Shown here: positions 1 through 5,527 of the stretch, piece by piece
Numbering within the stretch: the first letter of the stretch is position 1
Layout: every line of letters begins with the position of its first letter
From: Gammaproteobacteria bacterium
GTDB lineage: Bacteria; Pseudomonadota; Gammaproteobacteria; GRL18
Assembly: GCA_013139395.1 (NCBI GenBank)
Contig: WTAX01000039.1
Span: forward strand, 1 to 6,250
DNA: 6,250 nt
Direction of reading: 5' to 3'
Program-made: the position numbers and the translations under genes
Notes under the pieces: model-generated
Told to the model about the DNA's origin: nothing
What the model saw: only the letters and a program-made list of their open reading frames with translations
Database searches by the model: none

Positions 1-1007
1 CGGGAAAAATGATAAAACTGGATGCCATGGAAAATCCCTATCTATGGCCCGATGAAATGAAACAGCAATGGCTCTCTCAGTTAGCCGATATTCCAGTTAA
101 CCGTTATCCTGATCCATCTGCGGCAAAACTCACTAAACGATTAGAACAGGTTATGAATATCCCCGAAGGGATGACTTCTATTTTAGGTAATGGTTCTGAT
201 GAACTGATACAAATTATCTGTATGGCGCTAGCTAAGCCTGATAGCGTGGTTATGGCACCTGAACCCACTTTTGTGATGTATCAGATGATTGCCCGCTTCA
301 CCAATATGAAGTATCAGGGTATTCCTCTTGATGGTCAGTTTCAGCTTGATATGAGTGCTATGCGTGAAGCAATAGAAACACATCAGCCGGCGGTTATTTT
401 CCTGGCCTATCCCAACAATCCCACGGGTAACCTGTTTTCACAGCAGGATGTAAAAACAATCATTGAGATGGCACCGGGACTAGTGGTTGTGGATGAGGCT
501 TATCATGCTTTTGCCGGCCATAGCTTTATGCCGATGTTATCTGACTATGATAATCTTGTGGTCATGCGCACGGTTTCCAAAATGGGACTGGCAGGTCTTC
601 GACTTGGAATTCTCAGTGGGCCTGCTGAATGGCTCAATGAGTTTGATAAAGTGAGACTGCCTTATAATATCAATGTGCTGACACAATTTAGTGCAGAGTT
701 TGCACTTGAGCAACACGCCATTCTTGAGCAGCAAACTGATCAGATCTGTACCGATAGAGAAATCTTAAAAGCAGCCATGGCAGGCTTAAAGAATATTATT
801 CAATACCCCAGTGCGGCAAATTTCATATTATTTAAAGTCGAAAATATGAGTTCGGAAGCTATTTTTTCAGCGTTGCAGCAATCAGGTATATTGATTAAAC
901 GTTTTGCTGATACTTCCGGTCCTTTGGCTAACTGCCTTCGTGTGACTGTAGGCAAGGCTGATGAAAATCAGGCATTTATAGACAGCATGAAAAAAATTCT
1001 GTATTAG
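1..1007 (+). CDS. hisC: Histidinol-phosphate aminotransferase, 5'-truncated by window edge
   Basis: PLP-dependent class I/II aminotransferase of histidine biosynthesis. It exchanges the amino group between glutamate and imidazole-acetol phosphate to give L-histidinol phosphate (EC 2.6.1.9), in the cytosol. Counting from the ATG at 9, visible motifs are the early LDAMENPY (residues 4-11), GNGSDE (60-65, cofactor phosphate region), YPNNPTGN (134-141), DEAY (162-165, pyridine-ring Asp) and SKMGLAGLRLG (190-200), in which K191 is the Schiff-base lysine. A C-terminal LRVTVG supplies the substrate-carboxylate Arg. The ATG at 9 is probably internal: the frame stays open to the window edge (Gly-Lys before it), there is no ribosome site in view, and HisC proteins normally carry about 20-30 residues before the LDxNENP motif. 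About 332 residues are seen against a usual 350-360. The stop is TAG at 1005-1007. In gammaproteobacteria hisC often follows hisD, which would lie off the left edge. Family assignment is firm; the true start is not visible. Confidence 0.95.
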   Translation, partial: GKMIKLDAMENPYLWPDEMKQQWLSQLADIPVNRYPDPSAAKLTKRLEQVMNIPEGMTSILGNGSDELIQIICMALAKPDSVVMAPEPTFVMYQMIARFTNMKYQGIPLDGQFQLDMSAMREAIETHQPAVIFLAYPNNPTGNLFSQQDVKTIIEMAPGLVVVDEAYHAFAGHSFMPMLSDYDNLVVMRTVSKMGLAGLRLGILSGPAEWLNEFDKVRLPYNINVLTQFSAEFALEQHAILEQQTDQICTDREILKAAMAGLKNIIQYPSAANFILFKVENMSSEAIFSALQQSGILIKRFADTSGPLANCLRVTVGKADENQAFIDSMKKILY

Positions 1008-1009
1008 CT

Positions 1010-1068
1010 CTCACCGCTGATTGTACTGTTGCTTTTCTTACCTTTAGCGAGAAAAGTGATGTGGTGAG
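1010..1068. other. Imperfect hairpin just downstream of hisC, possible weak terminator
   Basis: Two nested inverted repeats begin three bases after the hisC stop. The outer arms are CTCACC (1010-1015) and GGTGAG (1063-1068). The inner arms are CTTTTCT (1032-1038) and AGAAAAG (1050-1056), with an 11-base loop. An asymmetric internal loop (16 versus 6 bases) separates the two stems. The position fits an end-of-transcript structure for hisC, but no clean T-run follows on either strand, so a classical intrinsic terminator is not demonstrated. It could instead be a 3' stabilising stem or chance. Confidence 0.3.
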
Positions 1069-1074
1069 TGTTTA

Positions 1075-1224
1075 GGAGTCTAGTGCAGCTGTCCGGGGCT
1101 TTTCGAGGCATGGACAGCTCCGGCATCCTGCCTCTCGCTGCATTTCCACCATCCATGGCAGTCATGCCGAGGATGAGCGTCACAGGATGTGCTTGAGCGT
1201 CCCCGGACAGTTGCACTAGACTCC
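1075..1224. repeat. 150-bp GC-rich element with 24-bp terminal inverted repeats (MITE-like)
   Basis: The left arm (1075-1098, starting GGAGTCTAGTGCAGC) and the right arm (1201-1224, ending GCACTAGACTCC) are inverted copies matching at 23 of 24 positions. The one difference pairs G1088 with T1211, which would still be a G-U pair in + strand RNA. The 150 bases are 60% G+C (90/150 counted), unlike the AT-rich DNA around them. The interior has no credible gene but can form two further stems: GAGGCA/TGCCTC (1105-1110 with 1129-1134, extended by GGA/TCC) and CATCC-GGCA/TGCC-GGATG (1150-1175). An 8-bp direct repeat TGAGCGTC lies at 1174-1181 and 1194-1201. No convincing target-site duplication is seen, although CTAG near each end is self-complementary and could hide one. 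The element sits between convergent genes, where it would disrupt neither and could act as a two-way transcription barrier. The structure is seen directly; calling it a non-autonomous mobile repeat is inference. Confidence 0.65.
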
Positions 1225-1264
1225 AAAATACGGGGTTACTGCTAAAACACTTTTTGAGCGCCTC

Positions 1265-2449
1265 TTAAGAACCAGACATCTGAGGACGTTCCTCTGCAAT
1301 TACCTTAAATTGTAATGTCTGATTACGGCGCATACCGCGCAGAATCGCAATGTCACCGGGGCGCAGGTTGGTGATTAAATCCAAAGCCATTTTTGCAGAT
1401 GTTATTTTAGCATTATTGATATGAGTAATAATGTCACCCGCGTTAATCCCCGCTTTTTGACTGGGGCCGTTCTGTAATACGCCAATGATCAACAAGCCAT
1501 AGTGGGATTCACTATTAAGCTGTTGTGCCAGCATTGGTGATATTTCCTTTGCCTCTATGCCTATCCAGCCGCGGCGCACTTCGCCATAAGTAATTAACTG
1601 GTACATCACTTCTCTGACCAGAGAAGAGGGGATAGCAAAACCAATACCTTGAGAGCCGCCGCTATTACTGATATTAATCGTATTCAGGCCAATCATTTCA
1701 CCCTGAGTGTTGACCAGAGCACCACCGGAGTTGCCGGGGTTAATTGCGGCATCGGTTTGAATAAAATTATCGAAGCTGTTTGCTCTGAATTGTGAACGAT
1801 TTAGGGCGCTGATAATTCCTGACGTCACAGTATTTCCTAAACCAAAGGGATTGCCAATAGCAAGGACTATATCTCCAACCTGGACATTTGCAGAGTTACC
1901 AAACTGGATGGTTGATAATTTGCTGGCAGAAACCTTTAATAAGGCTAAATCAGTTTCTAAATCACGGCCAACAATACTGGCTTTGAGGTAACGCCCATCT
2001 TTTAACAAAACCTCAATATCTTCTGCACCGGAAATCACATGATTATTGGTTAAAATATGTCCCTGTGATGAGACAATGACCCCGGAGCCGAGATTGTTTT
2101 CTTCTTTATATTGAGAGGGTGGAGGACGTTTTTCTATCAGCGCCCTGAGTGTGGCATTATTGTAAAGTGTATTGGGGTGTTTGACTCGCTTGCGGGTAAA
2201 TATATTAACAACAGCAGGGGCTGCCCGGTTAACTGCTGGTGCAAAGCTGGTGATCTGGCCAGAGATTGCCAGATTATTATTACTTGCCGGGCTAACATAT
2301 TTTTCTTGTGGAGTGACTGCATTGGAGTGTGTGAGCGGCTCATTAGTATTATTTTGCAGTAAAAAGTATAAAATAAGCGCAATAAGAAAGCCGGTAGCTG
2401 CCGACAAGAATAAGAAAAACAGTTGAGATGTATGATTCTTTTGTGTCAT
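1265..2449 (-). CDS. degS: Membrane-anchored periplasmic serine protease, DegS/AlgW type (one PDZ domain)
   Basis: HtrA-family S1C protease of 394 residues. A hydrophobic segment at about residues 10-31 with no clear cleavage site should anchor it in the inner membrane with the protease in the periplasm. The trypsin-like domain spans about 65-285 with the triad H137 (TNNHVI), D167 (ETDLALLKV) and S241 (PGNSGGAL). GIGFAIP at 268-274 is typical of the family. A single PDZ domain follows at about 295-385. One PDZ plus an N-terminal anchor favours DegS/AlgW over DegP/DegQ, which are soluble with two PDZ domains. Known members sense misfolded outer-membrane proteins through the PDZ domain and make the first cut in the anti-sigma factor RseA/MucA, releasing sigma-E/AlgU; that role here is inferred. 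It is convergent with hisC and divergent from the Nif3-family gene. The ATG at 2449 has no recognisable Shine-Dalgarno sequence, and no better in-frame start was found. degS and algW are equally defensible names. Confidence 0.92.
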   Translation of the reverse strand: MTQKNHTSQLFFLFLSAATGFLIALILYFLLQNNTNEPLTHSNAVTPQEKYVSPASNNNLAISGQITSFAPAVNRAAPAVVNIFTRKRVKHPNTLYNNATLRALIEKRPPPSQYKEENNLGSGVIVSSQGHILTNNHVISGAEDIEVLLKDGRYLKASIVGRDLETDLALLKVSASKLSTIQFGNSANVQVGDIVLAIGNPFGLGNTVTSGIISALNRSQFRANSFDNFIQTDAAINPGNSGGALVNTQGEMIGLNTINISNSGGSQGIGFAIPSSLVREVMYQLITYGEVRRGWIGIEAKEISPMLAQQLNSESHYGLLIIGVLQNGPSQKAGINAGDIITHINNAKITSAKMALDLITNLRPGDIAILRGMRRNQTLQFKVIAEERPQMSGS

Positions 2450-2457
2450 TGAGATAT

Positions 2458-2487
2458 TTTACACAAAAATTCATGTTGAGGTATTAT
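2458..2487 (+). promoter_or_regulatory. Candidate sigma-70 promoter for the Nif3-family gene
   Basis: TTTACA at 2458-2463 (5/6 to the -35 consensus) and TATTAT at 2482-2487 (5/6 to the -10 consensus) are separated by 18 bases. A start near 2494 would leave a leader of about 38 bases before the ATG at 2532. It lies in the 82-bp gap between the divergent degS and Nif3-family genes, so the degS promoter must be in the same stretch or within the neighbour. I could not identify a good minus-strand promoter. Confidence 0.45.
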
Positions 2488-2531
2488 GTTTACAGTTTTA
2501 TTTAGGATAATAATAACAACAGAGGAAGATT

Positions 2532-3275
2532 ATGATTAAACGTGCCGATTTAGTCACTTATTGTGATGATTATCTGGATATAGGAATATTTAAAGATTAT
2601 TGTCCCAATGGTTTGCAGGTAGAAGGTAAAGAATCAATTAAAAAAATTGTTTCCGGTGTGACGGCAAATCAGGCATTAATTGATGTCGCAATAGAACAAC
2701 GGGCTGATCTTTTACTGGTACATCATGGCTTTTTCTGGAAAGGTGAAGATCCGGTCTTAACAGGTATAAAAAAACGTCGTTTAAAGGCGCTGTTACAAAA
2801 TGATATGAATTTACTGGCTTACCATTTGCCTCTTGATGCCAATAAAAGCCTGGGAAATAATGTCTTGCTGGCCAAAAGATTAGGAATAAAGCCGCAACAG
2901 TATTTTTCTACTAATGAGATCGCACTGGTTGGAACGATAGAAAAACAAAGCGGCGAAGAATTCAGGCAATGTATCAGTGATGTGTTAAATCGAGAGCCGC
3001 TGCATATTGAAGCAGAGAGAACAATCAGCCGGGTGGCTCTGTGTACTGGTGCTGCACAAAGTTATATAAATCAGGCAATTGATCTGGGTGTTGATGCATT
3101 TATCAGCGGTGAAGTCTCTGAGAATACCTGGCATATCGCTAAAGAGAATAATATACATTATTTTGCAGCAGGGCATCATGCAACTGAACGATATGGTGTG
3201 CAGGCATTAGGAGAACATCTGGCCGCTAAATTTGCGTTAGAACACATTTTTATTGATATTGACAACCCAATTTAG
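2532..3275 (+). CDS. YbgI/Nif3 family dinuclear metal centre protein
   Basis: DUF34/NIF3-family protein of 247 residues, the same length as E. coli YbgI, to which it is visibly similar throughout (PNGLQVEGKE at 25-34, VHHGFFWKGE at 63-72, YHLPLDA at 97-103, FISGEVSE at 190-197, AAGHHATERYG at 212-222). The expected two-metal ligands are present: H64, H65, D102, H215 and E219. YbgI forms a toroidal hexamer with the metal pairs facing the interior. The family has been labelled 'GTP cyclohydrolase I type 2', but that activity is not established for bacterial members, and proposed roles include metal handling and nucleotide-related hydrolysis. The start is well supported: AGAGGA at 2521-2526 lies five bases before the ATG. 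It is divergent from degS and followed by 408 bp of non-coding DNA before petA, so it is probably transcribed alone or reads weakly into the pet operon. Family certain, function open. Confidence 0.93.
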   Translation: MIKRADLVTYCDDYLDIGIFKDYCPNGLQVEGKESIKKIVSGVTANQALIDVAIEQRADLLLVHHGFFWKGEDPVLTGIKKRRLKALLQNDMNLLAYHLPLDANKSLGNNVLLAKRLGIKPQQYFSTNEIALVGTIEKQSGEEFRQCISDVLNREPLHIEAERTISRVALCTGAAQSYINQAIDLGVDAFISGEVSENTWHIAKENNIHYFAAGHHATERYGVQALGEHLAAKFALEHIFIDIDNPI

Positions 3276-3297
3276 AGACTTTTAGTGATGTGAAATG

Positions 3298-3306
3298 TGC
3301 TAGAAT
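3298..3306 (+). promoter_or_regulatory. Candidate extended -10 promoter element
   Basis: TGCTAGAAT matches the extended -10 pattern TGnTATAAT with one mismatch in the hexamer. It starts 23 bases after the stop of the Nif3-family gene. No good -35 hexamer is found at 16-18 bases upstream, which extended -10 promoters can tolerate. If it serves petABC the leader would be about 370 nt, so it might instead drive an unrecognised small RNA. Could be chance in AT-rich DNA. Confidence 0.3.
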
Positions 3307-3336
3307 ACGTTCTGATTTACAATGTGATTAAGTGGA

Positions 3337-3350
3337 TTTTTTATAAAAAA
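3337..3350. repeat. Perfect 14-bp A/T palindrome
   Basis: TTTTTTATAAAAAA reads identically on both strands. Such phased A and T tracts can bend DNA or bind nucleoid proteins such as IHF or H-NS. As RNA it would make a weak all-A/U stem. No function is shown; it is noted because it sits in the otherwise gene-free petA upstream region. Confidence 0.3.
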
Positions 3351-3430
3351 ACAGAAGTTTTAAGGGAAAGTTTTGAGTAAAGCAATAAATTGATAAATTC
3401 ACATAGTTAGAAGATTTTAGCCGCTAATTT

Positions 3431-3444
3431 ATGATAAATATCAG
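3431..3444. promoter_or_regulatory. Candidate FNR/Anr-type binding site
   Basis: The 14-base site ATGAT-AAAT-ATCAG matches the FNR/Anr consensus TTGAT-N4-ATCAA at 8 of 10 defined positions, with a perfect inverted core TGAT/ATCA. It is about 240 bp before petA and centred about 70 bases before the start expected from the promoter-like pair at 3472-3500, a spacing compatible with activation from an upstream site. Oxygen control of a bc1 operon is biologically sensible. The region is AT-rich, so a chance match is possible, and no regulator gene is visible in the window. Confidence 0.35.
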
Positions 3445-3471
3445 CTTAATTAGTAAATAATTAAATAGTTC

Positions 3472-3500
3472 TTGATATTCTGGGGTTCTTCAAAGAAAAT
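3472..3500 (+). promoter_or_regulatory. Candidate sigma-70 promoter for petABC
   Basis: TTGATA at 3472-3477 (5/6 to the -35 consensus) and GAAAAT at 3495-3500 (4/6 to the -10 consensus) are separated by 17 bases. A start near 3507 would give a leader of about 175 nt for petA. It is one of several possible promoters in this gap and the best by combined hexamer match and spacing. Confidence 0.35.
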
Positions 3501-3592
3501 GTGGCAAATTTTTTCGTTATCGAATTAAGAAACGTAACACACTTCGAGCCGATTATGTCTTGAATTGGCGTAATTGAATACAGACCCAGAAC

Positions 3593-3628
3593 AGAACGCT
3601 TTTTTATAATTAGAGTTATAAACGTTCT
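3593..3628 (+). promoter_or_regulatory. AT-rich hairpin over a perfect TATAAT in the petA leader
   Basis: Outer arms AGAACG (3593-3598) and CGTTCT (3623-3628) enclose inner arms TTTATAA (3603-3609) and TTATAAA (3616-3622). The loop is six bases and a four-base bulge lies on the left side. The consensus -10 hexamer TATAAT at 3605-3610 lies inside the structure, but no good -35 is found 16-18 bases upstream. It could be an operator-like palindrome over a promoter, a structured leader, or a weak attenuator; the bases after it are T-rich but broken by G. It lies 55 bases before the petA ATG. Confidence 0.35.
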
Positions 3629-3683
3629 TTGTATTTTGTGTCATTTGGGGCGGGTTAAAGTCTTATATTTGGGAGTTAAGTAA

Positions 3684-4292
3684 ATGAGTGCAGACGCTGT
3701 AAGTAATAGCAAACGTCGCTTTCTGGTCGCAGCCACATCTGTGGTTGGTGCCGTTGGCGCTGGTTTTGTCGCTGTACCTTTCATCAAATCATGGAAACCG
3801 AGTGCTAAAGCTTTAGCGGCCGGTGCACCTGTTCTTGCTGATATCAGCAAGCTTGAAGAAGGGCAAATGATCACAGTAGAGTGGCGCGGTAAGCCAGTTT
3901 ACATCTTAAAACGAACAGATGAGAATCTAAAAGTATTGGAATCAGATGTTGATATGCTCGCTGATGTCAATTCTGATGCATCTAAACAGCCGGAATATTG
4001 TAAAAATATTGCACGGTCTTATGATGCTCATAAAAAAATCTCTGTAATGGAAGGTGTTTGTACTCACCTGGGTTGTGCTCCTAAATATGTGCCGGATTTA
4101 AACAATCCTTTTGCAGGTTCATTGGGTAGTGACTGGAAGGGTGGTTTCTTCTGTCCATGTCATGGTTCGATTTATGACCTGTCTGGTCGTGTTTATAAGT
4201 CAATGCCGGCTCCAACAAACCTGCCTGTTCCTCCTCATATGTTTAAGAGTGATACAGTAATCCTGATTGGTCAAGATGGGAGTAATGCATAA
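3684..4292 (+). CDS. petA: Ubiquinol-cytochrome c reductase, Rieske iron-sulfur subunit
   Basis: Rieske [2Fe-2S] subunit of the cytochrome bc1 complex. It takes one electron from ubiquinol at the Qo site and passes it to cytochrome c1. The protein has 202 residues, a normal bacterial length. The N-terminus has a twin-arginine motif (SKRRFLV, 9-15) followed by a Gly/Ala/Val-rich hydrophobic stretch at about 16-34, which in this family is kept as an uncleaved Tat-dependent membrane anchor. The two cluster-binding boxes are CTHLGC (126-131) and CPCHGS (157-162). C126, H128, C157 and H160 are the expected cluster ligands and C131/C159 the expected disulfide. GGGAG at 3671-3675, eight bases before the ATG, supports the start. 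The TAA stop overlaps the petB ATG by one base (TAATG). First gene of petABC; its promoter should be in the 408-bp region upstream. Confidence 0.97.
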   Translation: MSADAVSNSKRRFLVAATSVVGAVGAGFVAVPFIKSWKPSAKALAAGAPVLADISKLEEGQMITVEWRGKPVYILKRTDENLKVLESDVDMLADVNSDASKQPEYCKNIARSYDAHKKISVMEGVCTHLGCAPKYVPDLNNPFAGSLGSDWKGGFFCPCHGSIYDLSGRVYKSMPAPTNLPVPPHMFKSDTVILIGQDGSNA

Positions 4293-5527
4293 TGGAACAA
4301 AAATCCAATGGTTTAATGGGCTGGATTGACGCCCGTTTTCCTGCTACAAAAACGTGGGAAAAACATCTTGCAAAATACTATACGCCAAAGAACTTCAACT
4401 TCTGGTATTTCTTTGGTTCTTTAGCCTTTATGGTTCTGGTGATTCAGATCCTTTCTGGTGTTTTTCTGACCATGTTTTATAAACCCGATACTGCTTTGGC
4501 TTTTCAATCAGTAGAAATGGGCATTATGCGTGACGTGGAATGGGGCTGGCTGATCCGCTACTTCCACTCTACCGGTGCTTCAGCTTTCTTTATTGTGATT
4601 TATTTACACATGTTCAGAGCTCTGATTTACGGGTCGTATAAAAAGCCCCGTGAGCTTATCTGGATATTTGGTATGTTAATCTTCCTGGCATTAATGGCAG
4701 AAGGTTTTATGGGTTATTTGTTACCCTGGGGACAAATGTCTTTCTGGGGTGCTCAGGTGATTATTAATCTGGTCAATGCCATTCCATTTGTTGGAGAAGG
4801 TTTAAGTACCTGGGTACGTGGTGACTTCGTTATCGGTGATGCGACGCTGAATCGTTTCTTCTCCCTGCATGTTGCTGCTATTCCTTTGATTCTCGTTGCT
4901 TTGATTTTTGTTCACATTGTTGCTTTGCATGAAGTAGGTTCAAATAATCCCGATGGTGTAGAGATTAAGAAAAATAAAGATGAAAATGGCATTCCTAAAG
5001 ATGGTATTCCATTCCACCCTTATTATTCTGTTAAGGATATCGTCGGTGTGATTGTCTTTTTAATGTTCTTCTCGATTGTGGTGTTCTTTATGCCGGAAAT
5101 GTTTGGTTATTTCATTGAGCATGCCAACTTTGAACCTGCCAACCCATTAAAAACACCTGAACATATTGCACCAGTCTGGTACTTTACGCCTTACTATTCA
5201 ATATTGCGTGCAGTTCCCAGTATTGCCGGTTCAGCATTCCCTGGTGTTATTGCCATGGGTGCATCAATTGTTATCTTGTTCTTCCTGCCATGGCTGGATC
5301 GTAATCCTGTTAAGTCAATACGCTATCGTGCTGGCTGGTATAAAATACTGATTGCTATCTTTGTGATAACATTTATTATTTTGGGTATTTTAGGTACTTT
5401 ATCGCCAACTGATGGTCGCACATTATTGGCACAGATTTGTACTGTTTACTATTTTGCTTTCTTCCTGTTGATGCCTTTCTACACGAAGATGGAAAAGAAT
5501 AAACCCGTTCCAGAAAGGACAACATAA
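4292..5527 (+). CDS. petB: Cytochrome b subunit of the bc1 complex
   Basis: Membrane subunit of ubiquinol:cytochrome c oxidoreductase, carrying hemes bL and bH and forming the Qo and Qi quinone sites. The protein has 411 residues with eight predicted membrane helices, at about 38-62, 90-112, 124-145, 188-212, 246-268, 317-335, 349-370 and 381-396. Heme ligands are H92 and H106 in helix B and H193 and H208 in helix D. The Qo region shows GYLLPWGQMSFWG (141-153) and, in the ef loop, PVWY at 294-297 where mitochondrial and alphaproteobacterial proteins have PEWY. The helix D histidines have 14 residues between them, not 13. From memory, both traits are usual in beta- and gammaproteobacteria. The length and eight-helix layout match a full cytochrome b, not the split cytochrome b6/subunit IV form. 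GGGAG at 4278-4282 inside petA is the likely ribosome site, and the TAATG overlaps at both ends suggest translational coupling. Confidence 0.97.
   Translation: MEQKSNGLMGWIDARFPATKTWEKHLAKYYTPKNFNFWYFFGSLAFMVLVIQILSGVFLTMFYKPDTALAFQSVEMGIMRDVEWGWLIRYFHSTGASAFFIVIYLHMFRALIYGSYKKPRELIWIFGMLIFLALMAEGFMGYLLPWGQMSFWGAQVIINLVNAIPFVGEGLSTWVRGDFVIGDATLNRFFSLHVAAIPLILVALIFVHIVALHEVGSNNPDGVEIKKNKDENGIPKDGIPFHPYYSVKDIVGVIVFLMFFSIVVFFMPEMFGYFIEHANFEPANPLKTPEHIAPVWYFTPYYSILRAVPSIAGSAFPGVIAMGASIVILFFLPWLDRNPVKSIRYRAGWYKILIAIFVITFIILGILGTLSPTDGRTLLAQICTVYYFAFFLLMPFYTKMEKNKPVPERTT

Larger units (their letters stand above)
3276..3683 (+). other. 408-bp non-coding AT-rich region upstream of petA
   Basis: No convincing reading frame lies here on either strand; in-frame stops break every candidate with an ATG. 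Parts are very AT-rich (3421-3480 has only 13 G+C of 60). It holds several candidate control elements listed separately: an extended -10 close behind the Nif3-family stop, an A/T palindrome, an FNR/Anr-like box, a second promoter-like pair, and a hairpin covering TATAAT. It most likely carries the promoter or promoters and untranslated leader of petABC. A small RNA cannot be excluded, but no clear intrinsic terminator was seen. Confidence 0.6.

Noticed and set aside
1004..1216. 70-codon open frame on the minus strand across the inverted-repeat element
   Set aside because: It begins within the right terminal repeat, runs through structured repeat DNA and ends at the hisC stop region. It has no ribosome site and no recognisable domain. 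Best explained as an accidental frame through GC-rich repeat sequence.
1068..1232. Target-site duplication flanking the 150-bp element
   Set aside because: The immediate flanks (TTTA on the left, AAAATA on the right) are not direct repeats. They show only partial continued inverted similarity. CTAG near both ends is its own complement, so it cannot be told apart from repeat sequence.
1225..1264. Intrinsic terminator for degS on the minus strand
   Set aside because: Only a short A/T stem (AAAA-CAC-TTTT) and a three-base GAG/CTC stem are present after the degS stop, too weak to call.
2111..2426. Several 80-codon frames on both strands within the 5' part of degS
   Set aside because: They lie wholly within the well-supported protease gene, have no domain content and look like shadow frames.
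3276..3683. Small protein gene or tRNA in the petA upstream gap
   Set aside because: ATG-started frames here are ended within about ten codons, and no cloverleaf arms or T-loop sequence were seen.
3641..3874. 77-codon minus-strand frame over the petA start
   Set aside because: It is antisense to the Tat-anchor region of the Rieske gene, and its composition simply mirrors that coding sequence.
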